The notes beneath the pieces were generated by a model. The model ran no database searches, was not told where the DNA came from, and saw only the letters and a list, made by a program, of their open reading frames with translations. Shown piece after piece: positions 1 to 10,070 of a DNA stretch of 64,000 bases. The stretch comes from Bibersteinia trehalosi. Lineage in GTDB: Bacteria; Pseudomonadota; Gammaproteobacteria; Enterobacterales; Pasteurellaceae. The first letter of the stretch is position 1. Each line of letters opens with the position of its first letter. The position numbers and the translations under genes are program-made. The stretch lies in NCBI RefSeq assembly GCF_004346205.1, contig NZ_SMAM01000002.1:186001-250000 (forward strand), in the 5' to 3' direction.

Positions 1-454
1 TGAACAATTTTTATCGGCACTCCAACAGCAATTTGGCTGGAAGCTAGGGCGATTTGAAAAAGTGAGCCAACGCTTTATTTACCCACTCACTTTGCAAAAA
101 GCTGAAACGCATGTGCACCACCGCTTAGCTATTGTCGGTAATGCCTCACAGCAGATCCACCCTGTTGCTGGGCAAGGTTTTAATCTGGGAATGCGAGATC
201 TCTTTGAATTGGCAACATTAGTCGGAAAGGCTTTTAGCCAAGGACAAGATATTGGCGAATTTACGTTGCTCAATCAGTATGAACAAGCCAGAAATCAAGA
301 TCAAACTCGTATTATGCAAAACACAAATGGTTTAATTTCACTCTTTTGTGGCGAACGTTTACCTGTTCAAATTTGGCGCAACCTAGGTTTGGTGGGCTTA
401 TCACACTGCGCCACACTGAGAAAGCAGGTGGCACATCAAGCATTAGGTTGGTAA
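1..454 (+). CDS. ubiH: 2-octaprenyl-6-methoxyphenyl hydroxylase, C-terminal part
   Basis: FAD-dependent aromatic hydroxylase of ubiquinone biosynthesis, acting at the inner membrane. Only the last 150 codons are present: the reading frame is open from base 2 and the start lies outside the window. The visible part carries the second FAD-binding signature of the family, VGNASQQIHPVAGQGFNLG at about codons 45-63, where UbiH has GN in place of the GD of most relatives. The tail ends in ALGW, as in enterobacterial UbiH. Identification is by recall of the family sequence; UbiI or VisC paralogues share the fold but match this region less well. Confidence 0.88.
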   Translation, partial: EQFLSALQQQFGWKLGRFEKVSQRFIYPLTLQKAETHVHHRLAIVGNASQQIHPVAGQGFNLGMRDLFELATLVGKAFSQGQDIGEFTLLNQYEQARNQDQTRIMQNTNGLISLFCGERLPVQIWRNLGLVGLSHCATLRKQVAHQALGW

Positions 455-488
455 ATCAATAAGGGCTTTTCATCTAAATAATATGATG

Positions 489-1067
489 CTAGCCCTTTAA
501 ACGAAAGCGACCACGGCTATAGCGAGTTTTCATCAAAGCGAGGACTTGCTCTTTTTCGGAGCTTATTTTTTGCCTACTGCTTTTCGCGACCGTGAGCGAA
601 TGTTGTATTGAGTGCGCATGTGTAATCGCAATAGCAAGTGCATCTGCCGCATCAGCTTGTGGTGTAGCGGAGAGTTGTAAAATACGAGTAACCATATCTT
701 GTACCTGTATTTTATCCGCTGAGCCAATCCCCACTACCGTTTGTTTTACTAAACGTGCAGCATATTCAAATACCGGCAAATCATGATTCACCGCCGCCAC
801 AATCGCCGTACCTCGAGCTTGCCCAAGCTTGAGAGCAGAATCTGCATTTTTTGCCATAAATACTTGTTCAATGGCGAACATCTCTGGCTGAAACTGGGTG
901 ATAATCTCTGTTACGCCAGCATAAATCCGCTTTAGACGTGTCGGTAAATCATCTGCAGCAGTACGAATTGCGCCACTGCCTAAGTATTCCAGTTGTCGCC
1001 CATTTTTCCGAATAACACCATAGCCGGTCACACGAGAACCAGGATCAATGCCTAAAATAATTGCCAT
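489..1067 (-). CDS. ruvC: Holliday junction endonuclease RuvC
   Basis: Resolves four-way junctions with RuvAB during recombinational repair. The start at 1067 gives [10 protein letters not shown], the normal RuvC N-terminus, and a 192-residue protein; an ATG five codons upstream adds only non-conserved residues. The four catalytic acids are visible as D8, E67, D139 and D142, the last pair in QADAADALA. It lies downstream of yebC on the same strand, as in many gammaproteobacteria, but an inverted uptake-signal pair between them may end part of the yebC transcript. ruvAB are not in view downstream, because ubiH converges on ruvC. Confidence 0.96.
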   Translation of the reverse strand: MAIILGIDPGSRVTGYGVIRKNGRQLEYLGSGAIRTAADDLPTRLKRIYAGVTEIITQFQPEMFAIEQVFMAKNADSALKLGQARGTAIVAAVNHDLPVFEYAARLVKQTVVGIGSADKIQVQDMVTRILQLSATPQADAADALAIAITHAHSIQHSLTVAKSSRQKISSEKEQVLALMKTRYSRGRFRLKG

Positions 1068-1080
1068 ATTTTTAATAAAC

Positions 1081-1122
1081 AAGCGGTCGATTTTGTAAAA
1101 AAATTTACCAAATCGACCGCTT
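1081..1122. terminator. Inverted uptake-signal hairpin between yebC and ruvC
   Basis: A 13 bp perfect inverted repeat (AAGCGGTCGATTT at 1081-1093 and its complement at 1110-1122) encloses an AT-rich loop. Each arm carries the core of the DNA uptake signal. In Pasteurellaceae such inverted pairs commonly double as intrinsic terminators. Here yebC and ruvC run in the same direction, so it could attenuate rather than end transcription. Confidence 0.6.
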
Positions 1123-1144
1123 AATTCCCTATCTATTTTGATAC

Positions 1145-1885
1145 TTACAGCAACGCTGCAACTTCATCGCTGATCTCACCATTGTGATAGACGTTTTGCA
1201 CATCATCACAATCTTCCAGCATATCGATCAGTTTTAATAATTTCGGTGCAGTTTCTGCATCTAAATCAACGGTAGTGGATGGAATCATTGTTACTTCAGC
1301 GTTTTCAATCTTGAAACCAGCTGCTTCAATGCCATCTTTCACTGAGCCTAAATCTTCCCAAGCGGTATAGATTTCAAAGCTACCATCTTCTTGAGGTTGG
1401 ATATCGTCAGCACCCGCTTCGATTGCGGCTTCAGTAAGTGCATCTTCATCCGCAGAAAGAATCAAAATTAAACCTTTTTTGCTAAAGAGATAACCAACTG
1501 AGCCCTCTGTTCCAAGGTTACCGCCACACTTGGTAAAACTTGGGCGCACTTGTGAAATGGTACGATTTGCATTGTCACTTAAACATTCCACCATGACTGC
1601 TGTGCCACCAGGACCATAACCTTCATAGATTTTGGTCTCCATATTGGTGTCATCACCACCACCCACACCACGCTCAATTGCACGGTTGATGGTATCACGT
1701 GTCATATTGCTTGAAAGCGCTTTATCCACTGCCGCACGCAAGCGTGGATTAGAAGAAACATCTCCACCGCCCAATTTTGCAGCGGTAACTAATTCACGGA
1801 TTAATTTAGTAAAAATTTTACCGCGTTGTGCATCTTGTGCCGCCTTGCGGTGTTTAATGTTAGCCCACTTACTATGACCTGCCAT
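1145..1885 (-). CDS. yebC: YebC/PmpR family protein
   Basis: Member of the YebC/TACO1 family, described both as DNA-binding regulators and as translation factors that relieve ribosome stalling. The 246-residue length and the N-terminus [19 protein letters not shown] are diagnostic. The acidic middle domain and the C-terminal [10 protein letters not shown] end are complete. Located immediately upstream of ruvC, the conserved neighbourhood for this family. No DNA-binding motif can be assigned from sequence alone, so regulator versus translation factor is left open. Confidence 0.93.
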   Translation of the reverse strand: MAGHSKWANIKHRKAAQDAQRGKIFTKLIRELVTAAKLGGGDVSSNPRLRAAVDKALSSNMTRDTINRAIERGVGGGDDTNMETKIYEGYGPGGTAVMVECLSDNANRTISQVRPSFTKCGGNLGTEGSVGYLFSKKGLILILSADEDALTEAAIEAGADDIQPQEDGSFEIYTAWEDLGSVKDGIEAAGFKIENAEVTMIPSTTVDLDAETAPKLLKLIDMLEDCDDVQNVYHNGEISDEVAALL

Positions 1886-1927
1886 TTTGTTTCCTTAATT
1901 TGTTGTTTGAAATTTCAGACAAGCGGC

Positions 1928-2365
1928 CTATATTGGCAAATATTTTGCCATCGCTTGTGCGTTATTTGGAGATTTGGTAAGAACAATTGCCGCCTCAACG
2001 GATAGCCATTGATAGGCTAAATGTTCACTTAATTGTGGTTCAATTTCATTAGGCAAGCCTAATAAAAACCAATGCTCTGTATTATGTGTAATTTCAGGGG
2101 CGTATTTATAGCGGAATTGCGGGAAAATCTCAAATTCCACGCTCTGTTTACAATCATAAAGGCTCAAATTTTGAGCGATAATATCAATTCCCGTTTCTTC
2201 AGCCACTTCTCTTATGGCCGTTTGATACGGCAGTTCCCCTTCTTCAATCGAACCTGTGACAGATTGCCAAAAATCAGGATCATCTTGGCGTTGTAGCATC
2301 AATACTCGTCCACTATTTTTGGCATAAATCACGACTAACACAGAATGGGGATTTTTATATTTCAT
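1928..2365 (-). CDS. nudB: Dihydroneopterin triphosphate diphosphatase
   Basis: Nudix hydrolase that removes pyrophosphate from dihydroneopterin triphosphate, the step after GTP cyclohydrolase in folate synthesis. The Nudix box runs from about G38 to I60, with GSIEEGEL followed by REVAEETGI. Length 145 residues fits NudB. Its start lies one base past the truA stop, and folE is one gene further upstream, so two folate enzymes flank truA in one operon. That context supports NudB over other small Nudix enzymes. Confidence 0.88.
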   Translation of the reverse strand: MKYKNPHSVLVVIYAKNSGRVLMLQRQDDPDFWQSVTGSIEEGELPYQTAIREVAEETGIDIIAQNLSLYDCKQSVEFEIFPQFRYKYAPEITHNTEHWFLLGLPNEIEPQLSEHLAYQWLSVEAAIVLTKSPNNAQAMAKYLPI

Positions 2366-2366
2366 C

Positions 2367-3155
2367 TTAATCGGCTAAAAATAAAGGCCCTAAAGTTTTT
2401 TTAGGTATGGAAAATTGTTCAGGATAACTCACATCCACTAGATATAATCCTTCTGCCTTGGCAGTTGGGGCAGCCAATGTACGATCTTTTTGTTCAAGCA
2501 GCCATTTAATCCATTCTATTGGTTGTCGTCCCTGCCCAACTTCAATCAAACTGCCGACAATATTACGCACCATATGATGCACAAAAGCATTCGCTTGAAT
2601 ATCCACAATAATATAATGTCCTTGTCGCCAAACATTAAGATGATGCACATTACGCCATGGTGTATGTGATTGACATTGCGCTGCACGAAAACTAGAGAAA
2701 TCATTTTCCCCGAGTAAAAATTGTCCGGCTTGGTGCATTTTCTCTGCATCTAAGTCATGATAATAATGTGAAATTCCTTTAGGTAAAATAGCACTACGCA
2801 AGCGGTGATTAAAAATAATATAGCGATAACGACGAGCTGTCGCACTAAAGCGAGCATGAAAATCCTCAGGTACTTCCACTGCCCATTTTACCGCAATATC
2901 CTCAGGCAAATGTGCATTTGTGCCAAAGCACCAACTTTTGAGTGGACGTTCTATATTCGTTTCAAAATGCACCACTTGCCCCGTGCCGTGAACGCCTGCA
3001 TCAGTTCGCCCTGCACAAAAAACTTCGCAAGGTGCATTAGCAATTTTGCTTAACGCTTCTTCCAAACATTGCTGTATTGAAGCCACTTCTTGCTGGCGTT
3101 GCCAACCAAAATAGCGGCTACCATCATATTCAATTCCGAGTGCAATTTTCATCAT
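2367..3155 (-). CDS. truA: tRNA pseudouridine(38-40) synthase
   Basis: Converts uridines 38-40 of the tRNA anticodon stem-loop to pseudouridine. The catalytic aspartate is D52 in [15 protein letters not shown]. Length 262 residues is normal. The ATG overlaps the folE stop by 4 bases, indicating translational coupling, and the gene is followed one base later by nudB. A second ATG at the next codon is an equally possible start. The pairing of truA with folE and nudB is operonic convenience as far as the sequence shows. Confidence 0.96.
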   Translation of the reverse strand: MMKIALGIEYDGSRYFGWQRQQEVASIQQCLEEALSKIANAPCEVFCAGRTDAGVHGTGQVVHFETNIERPLKSWCFGTNAHLPEDIAVKWAVEVPEDFHARFSATARRYRYIIFNHRLRSAILPKGISHYYHDLDAEKMHQAGQFLLGENDFSSFRAAQCQSHTPWRNVHHLNVWRQGHYIIVDIQANAFVHHMVRNIVGSLIEVGQGRQPIEWIKWLLEQKDRTLAAPTAKAEGLYLVDVSYPEQFSIPKKTLGPLFLAD

Positions 3156-3808
3156 TTTTGGATTTGGGCAAGAAATTCTTTGCGAGTTTCACGATCTTGC
3201 AAAAAGACTCCACCATAAGCTGAAGTAATCGTTTGACTATTGGTATCGCGCACACCACGACATTTTACGCAGAAATGGGTTGCTTTAACATAAACCGCCA
3301 CGTCTTCCGTCTCTAAAATGGTTTGAAATGCTGTTAAAATCTGCTCCGTAAAACGCTCTTGCACTTGTGGACGTTGAGCAAAAAATTGCACCACTCGGTT
3401 GATCTTAGATAAGCCAATCACCCAATCTTTAGGATAATATGCAACGGCAACTTTACCATCAATAGTGACAAAGTGGTGCTCGCAAGTGCTGGTCAAAGTT
3501 ATATCATCGACCAACACCATTTCGCTGACTTTCATACGGTTTTGGATTTTGGTGATTTTTGGGAAGGTCGTATAATCTAGCCCACTGAAAATTTCATCGA
3601 CATACATTTTGGCTAAGCGCTTTGGCGTTTCTTCCAAACTGTCGTCATTTAAATCTAAGCCTAATAATTCTAATACGTCACGCATTTTTTGTTCAATTTT
3701 ATCGCGACGTACGGCTTTAGACTGAGTAAGAGCAACCGTTGGTGTTTCAATACCTTTGGCAACCAATGCTTGCCGAACCTGTTTGGCTTCCAGTGAGATT
3801 TCGTTCAT
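3152..3808 (-). CDS. folE: GTP cyclohydrolase I
   Basis: First enzyme of tetrahydrofolate synthesis, GTP to 7,8-dihydroneopterin triphosphate. Zinc-binding and catalytic motifs are visible: TSTCEHHFV near residue 110 and [11 protein letters not shown] near 180. Length 218 residues matches the E. coli type. First gene of a folE-truA-nudB operon. The 114 bp upstream are shared with divergent kdkA and should hold both promoters. Confidence 0.97.
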   Translation of the reverse strand: MNEISLEAKQVRQALVAKGIETPTVALTQSKAVRRDKIEQKMRDVLELLGLDLNDDSLEETPKRLAKMYVDEIFSGLDYTTFPKITKIQNRMKVSEMVLVDDITLTSTCEHHFVTIDGKVAVAYYPKDWVIGLSKINRVVQFFAQRPQVQERFTEQILTAFQTILETEDVAVYVKATHFCVKCRGVRDTNSQTITSAYGGVFLQDRETRKEFLAQIQK

Positions 3809-3922
3809 TTGCTATTCCCTAAAAATTAAAGCGTTGGATTGTATCAAATTAGCTTGAAAACACAACGAAGCAAGAAAAAATAGTGTAGAATTTCACGCAT
3901 ATTTCTGCCAAAAAATTTTACT

Positions 3923-4624
3923 ATGTATTATCAATTTAATTCAGATATTGTTCCTGATTCGCAACAGGTCTTTATCAAAGAACTGCTAAATTGCAAAAAT
4001 TTTGACAATTCCGACCGCTTGTTAGGCCTTTCAAAAGGGCGTGGTACAACTTGGTTTCTGTATACACAAGATAAACTCGGGGTTGATGTAGTTTTACGTC
4101 ACTACTACCGTGGGGGCTTATTTGGTAAATTTGTCAAAGATCGTTATCTGTTTAAAACACTAAATAAGACGCGAGCGTTACAGGAATTTGACTTACTCAC
4201 ACAGATGCGAGCATGGAATTTACCTGTACCTAGACCCATTGCAGTAAAAATTCAACGCTCACCACTGTGCTATCAAGCTGATATTTTACTGGAGAAAATT
4301 GCTGACACACAGGATCTTAGCCAACTATTGCAATTACAACCTTTAACAAATGAAGACTATCAACAGATAGGGCAGCTGATCCGTCAATTACACGATCACC
4401 AAGTGCATCATTCTGATCTTAACATTCATAATATTTTGCGGGAGAAAGAAAGCGGGAAATTTTGGTTGATTGATTTTGATAAATGCCAAATTCAAGCAGG
4501 GCAAGAGTGGAAACAAGCTAATTTAGCGCGCTTATTACGTTCATTTAATAAAGAACAGGAACGATTGCATATTTATTTTAATTCAGAAAACTGGCAAGCC
4601 TTAGAACAAGGCTATTACCGCTAA
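3923..4624 (+). CDS. kdkA: 3-deoxy-D-manno-octulosonate (Kdo) kinase
   Basis: Phosphorylates Kdo at position 4 in the lipid A-Kdo acceptor, a Pasteurellaceae trait linked to single-Kdo lipopolysaccharide. The fold is a small protein-kinase-like domain: HSDLNIHNIL is the catalytic loop and LIDFDKC the metal-binding motif, with the substrate-region sequence YYRGGLFGKFVKDRYLF near residues 55-71. Length 233 residues is typical. It stands alone and ends at a bidirectional terminator. hldE and gmhA elsewhere in the window supply the next sugars of the same core. Confidence 0.93.
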   Translation: MYYQFNSDIVPDSQQVFIKELLNCKNFDNSDRLLGLSKGRGTTWFLYTQDKLGVDVVLRHYYRGGLFGKFVKDRYLFKTLNKTRALQEFDLLTQMRAWNLPVPRPIAVKIQRSPLCYQADILLEKIADTQDLSQLLQLQPLTNEDYQQIGQLIRQLHDHQVHHSDLNIHNILREKESGKFWLIDFDKCQIQAGQEWKQANLARLLRSFNKEQERLHIYFNSENWQALEQGYYR

Positions 4625-4630
4625 AAATAA

Positions 4631-4665
4631 CCCCTAATTACCATTTGAGTAATTAGGGGATTTCT
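4631..4665. terminator. Bidirectional terminator between kdkA and rseA
   Basis: Perfect 10 bp stem CCCCTAATTA / TAATTAGGGG (4631-4640 and 4650-4659) with a 9-base loop. A short T run follows on the plus strand and A residues precede it, so it can serve both converging genes. Confidence 0.8.
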
Positions 4666-4669
4666 TACA

Positions 4670-5281
4670 TTACTGCTGTGATTTCACTTTATCTACTTCA
4701 GCAGTTTGTTCTTTGGAATTATCGTTATTTAAATGCGTACGACGTTGCAACTCATGATTTTGTAATAATGCATTTACTCGGCGTTGCTGAGCCTCGATTT
4801 GCTCTACAGTTGGTTGCTCTGAAGCGGGTGAATTGTAGCTAACCGGCTGAACTGAATTACTAAATGGGAGCGTTTGTAACACAGGCTGTTCCACTTGAGC
4901 GACCTCGTTTTCTGCATTCATTAGGTTTACGCCTACAACTGCAGCAAAACAAACAGACGCGGCAATACCTGCTTGCATTAGTGGCGTGCTCCAACGTTTT
5001 AATTGCAGTAATAAACCTCGTGGTTTCTCAGTTGTAGCATTAATATCACCTGCCACTGCGGTTTCGATTTCTTCTTTTTCAATTAGTGCTGCCATTTTTG
5101 CCGAAAAATCTGCACCAAGCAACTGTTCTTCTCCACGCATGATGCTACGAATTGCGTGGTAGTCTGCCCATTTCTGCTGTAATTCTGAACTGGCACACAA
5201 AGTGTCTGTAAATTCTCCGTTAACATCATGTCCATCCATATAGGCAGACAAAGTTTCACGTTGTTGCATAGATAACTCCAA
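4670..5281 (-). CDS. rseA: Anti-sigma-E factor RseA
   Basis: Inner-membrane anti-sigma factor that holds sigma-E until envelope stress triggers its proteolysis. The N-terminal 70 residues show the RseA pattern (LSAYMDGHDVNGEF, then KWADYHAIRSIMRGE), and one membrane segment follows at about 110-130 (AGIAASVCFAAVVGVNLM). The rest is a variable periplasmic tail. It starts 14 bases after the rpoE stop. The start could also be the internal MQQRETL four codons in. rseB is not adjacent; it lies near 57 kb. Confidence 0.92.
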   Translation of the reverse strand: MELSMQQRETLSAYMDGHDVNGEFTDTLCASSELQQKWADYHAIRSIMRGEEQLLGADFSAKMAALIEKEEIETAVAGDINATTEKPRGLLLQLKRWSTPLMQAGIAASVCFAAVVGVNLMNAENEVAQVEQPVLQTLPFSNSVQPVSYNSPASEQPTVEQIEAQQRRVNALLQNHELQRRTHLNNDNSKEQTAEVDKVKSQQ

Positions 5282-5295
5282 TAGTTTTAAATTTA

Positions 5296-5871
5296 TTAAC
5301 CCTGCATTAGTGGATTGACTTTAGCATCAATTGCTTCTCTGGCACGGAAAATTCTCGAACGAACAGTGCCAACAGGACACTGCATCGTTTCAGCAATTTC
5401 TTCGTAACTTAAACCTTCCAGCTCACGCAAGGTAATGGCTGTTTTTAATTCTGGGGGTAAATTTTCAATCGTCTCGAACACCACCCGTTTTAATTCTTCA
5501 GATAAAACCAAATTCTCTGGTGTATCTGCTTCACGTAAATGCACGCCGCTTTCGTAGCTTTCTGCATCTTCCGCAAGAATATCTTCTTTAGGTGGACGTC
5601 GTCCCATTGCTGTCAAATGATTCTTTGCAGTATTTACTGCAATTCGATAAAGCCATGTATAAAAAGCACTTTCCCCTCGAAAAGACTCTAATGAACGGTA
5701 GGCTTTAATAAAAGATTCTTGCACAATATCAGGAATATCATCTCGTGCAACATAGCGGGTTAGCAGCCCTGCTACTCGGTTTTGGTAACGTACTACCAAC
5801 AAGTTAAACGCTTTTTTATCCCCTTTTTGCGCACGTTCTACTAATTCCTGATCGGCGATTTGCTCGCTCAT
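5296..5871 (-). CDS. rpoE: RNA polymerase sigma-E factor
   Basis: ECF sigma factor of the envelope-stress response. Region 2 is visible (FYTWLYRIAVNTAKNHL at about 75-91) and region 4 has the helix-turn-helix LSYEEIAETMQCPVGTVRSR near 155-175. Length 191 residues equals E. coli RpoE. It is followed by rseA, and a sigma-E-type promoter can be read upstream, implying autoregulation. Confidence 0.96.
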   Translation of the reverse strand: MSEQIADQELVERAQKGDKKAFNLLVVRYQNRVAGLLTRYVARDDIPDIVQESFIKAYRSLESFRGESAFYTWLYRIAVNTAKNHLTAMGRRPPKEDILAEDAESYESGVHLREADTPENLVLSEELKRVVFETIENLPPELKTAITLRELEGLSYEEIAETMQCPVGTVRSRIFRAREAIDAKVNPLMQG

Positions 5872-5934
5872 TATCTTGCGTTCTCCTAACTTACTACGTT
5901 TTAACGCATCTTAACTATCTTAACGCACGCTTGC

Positions 5935-5961
5935 TTAGTGTGTTGATTGTCAAGAAAGTTC
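5935..5961 (-). promoter_or_regulatory. Probable sigma-E promoter of rpoE-rseA
   Basis: On the minus strand GAACTT (5961-5956) is followed after 16 bases by ACTAA (5939-5935). The sigma-E consensus is GGAACTT, about 16 bases, then TCTAA or TCTGA. It lies about 65 bp upstream of the rpoE ATG. The match is 10 of 11 core bases by eye; the transcription start is not proven. Confidence 0.6.
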
Positions 5962-6000
5962 ATTAACACGTTTCAAATGCCTAAAAAACAAACAAAAAAT

Positions 6001-7521
6001 TTACCTAAATTTACGTCTATAAGCTATTTCAAACAGTATAACCAATAAACTCAAACCATAAATCGCCCAATTGCCCCAAAATGCAAATGGTGTTTGTCCC
6101 TGATAACTTTTAACCTCTTGGCTTAATACCAAAGTCTCAAATTGTGGTGCTTGTTGCTCTATTTGCCCATTTGCGCCAACAAAAGCAGTGATCCCTGTAT
6201 TTGCAGCACGTAATAAAGGCTTGCCCAGCTCCAATGCCCGCATTCGCGCCATTTGAAAATGTTGCCAAGGCCCGATACTCTCACCAAACCACGCATCATT
6301 GGTGATCGTTAATAGATAATCTGCTGCGTAAGCTTTTTGATTTTGCTGTACTTGATCACCAAAAATAATTTCATAGCAGATGGCTGTATTAAATTGACGT
6401 TGCCCTGCAAATAATGGTTTCTGAATAAAATCACCTTGCGCAAGATTTACCGGCAATACAAAAACCTCGCGCATCCAATTAAGTAAATTGCCAAAGGGGA
6501 CATACTCACCAAAAGGGACAAGATGATGCTTGTTAAAACGTAAAGAGGTATCTAATGAGTAGGGATATTCACTATTACCAAGCACCACGGCACTATTAAA
6601 TAAACCATGCGAATTCTGATACAAAGTGCCCATAATTAGCTCACTGCCAGCTTTCATTCCAACCCAATGCAATTGTTCAAGCAATGGCGAAATCTGAGCT
6701 TCAGACACGGGAATTGCCGATTCTGGCAGAATAATCACATCACTTTTCCCCATTACTTCACCAATTAAGCTCTCATAGGTTCTAATGGTGTGATCAAAAT
6801 GTTCAGGATTCCATTTCATCCGCTGTTCAATATTACCTTGCACTAAGCTAATCAGTTTGCTTTCTTTGCTTTCATCTGGAGCTACCCATATGATAAATTG
6901 GCTCAAAATAGCCATGAATATAACGCCACACATGGCTAACCAAGCGGTGAAATTTGAGGCTTTATTTGCAAAAAGTCGCTGGCACTGCACCATATAACCA
7001 CTAATTAGCATAACAAAAAAAGTTAGCCCTTCCACCCCAAGAATAGGCGCAATACCAGAAAATGGGCTATCAATTAGACTATAGCCAAACTGTAACCACG
7101 GGAAGCCAGTAAAAATCACACCGCGTAAATATTCACTAAACGTCCAAATTGCAGCAATACTCCAAGGATTTATCAATTTAAAGCGTTGGATAACATACGC
7201 AAATAAAAGCGGATAAAATGCAAGATAAATAGCCAATAGTAACACAGCTAAATAACTGACAATCTCAGGTACGCCACCGAATTGAATCATACTAACATGC
7301 ACCCAATTCACACCAATAGCAAAATAGCTCACTGCCCAAGTCAATACGCCAAGTAGTGCTGCCGCTTTTTGTGGCAAAGTTGCGATCCAAATTAACGCAA
7401 TTGCTGAAATAAAGCTGACTATCCAATAGTCAAACGGGGAATAAGCAAATAAGCCTATCCCCCCAAAAAGGAAACCGCTTAAACAAGCGGTTGCTTTCAT
7501 CGATTTTTTTGCAAAATTCAT
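6001..7521 (-). CDS. lnt: Apolipoprotein N-acyltransferase
   Basis: Integral membrane enzyme that adds the third acyl chain to lipoproteins. An N-terminal set of membrane helices (about residues 10-210) precedes a nitrilase-like domain. The catalytic triad is readable as E267 (LPESAIP), K331 ([11 protein letters not shown]) and C382 (AICYEIIF). Length 506 residues is normal, with a last helix at the C-terminus. The ATG overlaps the corC stop by 4 bases, so the two are coupled, as in enterobacteria. Confidence 0.96.
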   Translation of the reverse strand: MNFAKKSMKATACLSGFLFGGIGLFAYSPFDYWIVSFISAIALIWIATLPQKAAALLGVLTWAVSYFAIGVNWVHVSMIQFGGVPEIVSYLAVLLLAIYLAFYPLLFAYVIQRFKLINPWSIAAIWTFSEYLRGVIFTGFPWLQFGYSLIDSPFSGIAPILGVEGLTFFVMLISGYMVQCQRLFANKASNFTAWLAMCGVIFMAILSQFIIWVAPDESKESKLISLVQGNIEQRMKWNPEHFDHTIRTYESLIGEVMGKSDVIILPESAIPVSEAQISPLLEQLHWVGMKAGSELIMGTLYQNSHGLFNSAVVLGNSEYPYSLDTSLRFNKHHLVPFGEYVPFGNLLNWMREVFVLPVNLAQGDFIQKPLFAGQRQFNTAICYEIIFGDQVQQNQKAYAADYLLTITNDAWFGESIGPWQHFQMARMRALELGKPLLRAANTGITAFVGANGQIEQQAPQFETLVLSQEVKSYQGQTPFAFWGNWAIYGLSLLVILFEIAYRRKFR

Positions 7522-8408
7522 TCTTCGCTCGGCTTATCTTGTTGTTCCATTCGAGCAAGTTGTTCATCGCTCACGGTTACTCGTAATTGAATTAAACGGC
7601 GACTGTCAGCAGAGGTGACTTTAAACACCATTCCCCCCAATTCAATTTCTTCGCCACGTTTTGGTAAATGCCCAAAAGCTTGCATGACCAAACCACCAAC
7701 AGTATCTACTTCTTCATCATTGAATTCTACCGCAAACAGTTCGTTAAATTTCTCAATATTAGTTAAAGCTAATACAGCATAAGTATGTTGCGAAAGCTGA
7801 CGAATCGGCTCAATTTCGTCTTCATCAAACTCATCTTCAATATCGCCAACAATTTGCTCTAAAATATCTTCAATCGTTACTAAGCCTGATACCGCACCAA
7901 ATTCATCAACAACAATCGCCATATGAAAACGTTCAGAGCGAAATTCTTTAAGCATTCTGTCCACCCGCTTACTTTCCGGCACAATCACCGCAGGGCGCAA
8001 AATTCCCTCCATTTCAAAGGCTTCTGAATCAGAACGTAAAAATTTCAGCAAATCTTTTGCTAATAAAATACCTTCAATGGTATCTTTGCCATCACGAATT
8101 ACGGGGAAGCGAGAGTGGGCTGATTCAATAATCACATCAAGACAAGAATCAAGTGACTGTTCTGCATCAATAAAGACGATTTGTGGACGTGGAATCATAA
8201 TATCGCGCACACGCAATTCTGAAATTTCCATCACACCTTCTATCATCTCTTTGGTGTCACTATCAATAAGCTCATTTTCTTCTGAGTTCCGAATCACCTC
8301 TACCAAATCTTCACGATTTTTCGGCTCTTGTTGGAATAAACCGCCAAATAGCGATTTAATTAAAGATTTCTTTTCTTGGGAAACGATTCCCTGCTGATCA
8401 TCACTCAT
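7518..8408 (-). CDS. corC: CorC/YbeX transporter-associated CBS domain protein
   Basis: Cytoplasmic protein of the CorC/HlyC family, linked to Mg2+/Co2+ efflux and membrane stress. It has two CBS motifs (about 65-125 and 130-185, with [14 protein letters not shown] opening the first) and a C-terminal CorC_HlyC domain containing [20 protein letters not shown]. There are no N-terminal membrane helices, which distinguishes it from the YfjD/CorB type. Start set at MSDDQQG (8408), 296 residues; upstream in-frame codons encode no conserved residues. Operon with lnt. Confidence 0.9.
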   Translation of the reverse strand: MSDDQQGIVSQEKKSLIKSLFGGLFQQEPKNREDLVEVIRNSEENELIDSDTKEMIEGVMEISELRVRDIMIPRPQIVFIDAEQSLDSCLDVIIESAHSRFPVIRDGKDTIEGILLAKDLLKFLRSDSEAFEMEGILRPAVIVPESKRVDRMLKEFRSERFHMAIVVDEFGAVSGLVTIEDILEQIVGDIEDEFDEDEIEPIRQLSQHTYAVLALTNIEKFNELFAVEFNDEEVDTVGGLVMQAFGHLPKRGEEIELGGMVFKVTSADSRRLIQLRVTVSDEQLARMEQQDKPSEE

Positions 8409-8548
8409 AACATTACTCAAAAAAACAAAACTTGCGAAAAGTATCACAATTTTATAAAAAAATCGACAAGCGACCTTTTGTTACTTTCTATTTCATTGAA
8501 ATTAGCATAGGATACACAGGTTTTTGATACAACTCATAGGAGCTATTT

Positions 8549-9190
8549 ATGAAATTAGGTCGAATCGCGATTGCGATTGCTGCATTAAGTGCTAGCACGC
8601 TCGGTTTAACTGCTACCTTAACATCTTCTTCAAATATTAGTTTTCTTGCTTTTGATGGGCAAAAAGTGAAAAAAAACACCCCCTCGCTGCAAGTAAACGA
8701 AAACCAAACACATCAAGCGGTAGTTGAAGTCACGAGCATTTATAGCTCAGGTTCAGATGAAAGTTTCTATGAATCTTCTCCGATTATAGTCACCTTTAAA
8801 GGGAGCAATGAAAATATTGTGATCGCAGCCCCAAATCTCACAACTAAAAATGATGTCGCAAAATTCCAACAATCCCCCGTATTAAAAGTAAGTACAGCCT
8901 CAGGTAAGCAAATTGAATCTCAGCAAGATATTTTAAAAGGCGAGGGCTTTATGCCAAATGCCAACATTGTGGATAACATCGCTGCTTATAATGCTGCTGA
9001 AAATAAAGCAGCGGTTAAAGGACTAGCCGCAACGGCAATGCCAATCGCTATTGCGAGCAATGGCAAAGCAACCAAAGGGAAAGTGATGGTACAAGGCGAA
9101 AATATTGCTGAACAACAGCTACAATATTGGTTCCAACAAGCCGACAAAGAAACGCAAAAACGTTTCCTAGATTGGGCAAAGAAACAATAA
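8549..9190 (+). CDS. UPF0319 (DUF2057) exported protein
   Basis: Secreted protein of the DUF2057/UPF0319 family, known in E. coli as YccT (proposed CsgI, a curli inhibitor), with no proven role in Pasteurellaceae. A signal peptide covers about residues 1-21 (MKLGRIAIAIAALSASTLGL). The C-terminal YWFQQADKETQKRFLDWAKKQ region is strongly conserved in the family. A strong ribosome site (AGGAG) precedes the ATG by 8 bases. It stands alone and ends at a hairpin shared with cobB. Function is not inferred beyond the family. Confidence 0.85.
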   Translation: MKLGRIAIAIAALSASTLGLTATLTSSSNISFLAFDGQKVKKNTPSLQVNENQTHQAVVEVTSIYSSGSDESFYESSPIIVTFKGSNENIVIAAPNLTTKNDVAKFQQSPVLKVSTASGKQIESQQDILKGEGFMPNANIVDNIAAYNAAENKAAVKGLAATAMPIAIASNGKATKGKVMVQGENIAEQQLQYWFQQADKETQKRFLDWAKKQ

Positions 9191-9201
9191 TCTTTCCATA
9201 A

Positions 9202-9245
9202 CAAGCGGTCGATTTTGCAGGAAATGTTGCAAAATCGACCGCTTG
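9202..9245. terminator. Inverted uptake-signal terminator between UPF0319 gene and cobB
   Basis: An 18 bp perfect stem (CAAGCGGTCGATTTTGCA at 9202-9219, complement at 9228-9245) closes an 8-base loop between converging genes. Each arm includes a full uptake signal. It abuts the cobB stop codon. Confidence 0.8.
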
Positions 9246-9246
9246 C

Positions 9247-9969
9247 TTATTCTTGAGTAATTGCCTCTAAAACTTCTGTCACAAATGCTGGCACAATTTC
9301 ACTCGCTTTACCATATCTCGCCTCTTGAAACGCATTTTTAACAAGACTAGGTTCTAAATTCAACTCAATGGTTTTGGCGCCCCAATTATTCGCTTCTTGC
9401 ACAAAACCAGCAGCCGGATAAACATTACCTGATGTACCAATAGAGATAAAAATATCGCATTCCATTAAAGCGGAATAAATCCTGTCCATCTCCAATGGCA
9501 TTTCCTCAAACCAGACAATATGCGGACGCAATTTGCGTGGAATTTGGCAACAAGTACAACGATCTTCATCTTTCACATCACCTTGCCAATCATACACCGT
9601 GCCTTTGTTTGGACAACGGACTTTCAATAGTTCACCGTGCATATGAATGACGTTACGACTTCCTGCACGTTCGTGTAAATTATCTACATTTTGCGTCACA
9701 ATCAGCAGATTTTCGCCCAATTTTTCCTCTAATTTCGCTAAGGCTAAATGGGCGGCATTCGGCTGAACCTCAGGGTCAAACAGCTTACGCCGGCGTTCAT
9801 TATAAAAACATTGCACCAACTCCGGATCCCGTTTATAGCCCTCAGGCGTTGCCACATCTTCCACCCGATGATTTTCCCACAAACCGTCCTCGGCTCGGAA
9901 AGTACGAATGCCTGATTCGGCGGAAATTCCCGCACCGGTTAGCACCACGATTTTTAGATCTTTTTTCAT
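9247..9969 (-). CDS. cobB: NAD-dependent protein deacylase (sirtuin)
   Basis: Sirtuin that removes acetyl and succinyl groups from lysines using NAD. Visible elements are [12 protein letters not shown] at the start, [13 protein letters not shown], the catalytic histidine in HMHGELL, and zinc-site cysteines around VRCPNKG and CTCCQ. The FYNERRRKL stretch supplies the Tyr-x-x-Arg pair of class III sirtuins, which favour acidic acyl groups. Length 240 residues. A ribosome site (AAGGA) sits in the tail of a preceding short reading frame. Confidence 0.93.
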   Translation of the reverse strand: MKKDLKIVVLTGAGISAESGIRTFRAEDGLWENHRVEDVATPEGYKRDPELVQCFYNERRRKLFDPEVQPNAAHLALAKLEEKLGENLLIVTQNVDNLHERAGSRNVIHMHGELLKVRCPNKGTVYDWQGDVKDEDRCTCCQIPRKLRPHIVWFEEMPLEMDRIYSALMECDIFISIGTSGNVYPAAGFVQEANNWGAKTIELNLEPSLVKNAFQEARYGKASEIVPAFVTEVLEAITQE

Positions 9970-9973
9970 TTTA

Positions 9974-10070
9974 TTATCCTTCTTTTACTAGATCGCTATG
10001 TTCTAAAAAATACGCATAAGGTTGTTGTTGAATGGAAAAGAATGCTACCATTGTCAGATTAGGGGCAATT
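9974..10070 (-). pseudogene. Possible gene-end remnant just upstream of cobB
   Basis: On the minus strand an open frame reads FNEIAPNLTMVAFFSIQQQ and continues to a stop 4 bases before the cobB ATG. It does not have its own convincing start or ribosome site. It begins in a different frame inside the end of the beta-helix gene. It could be the true C-terminus of that gene after a frameshift, the tail of a deleted gene, or chance. I do not recognise it. Confidence 0.25.
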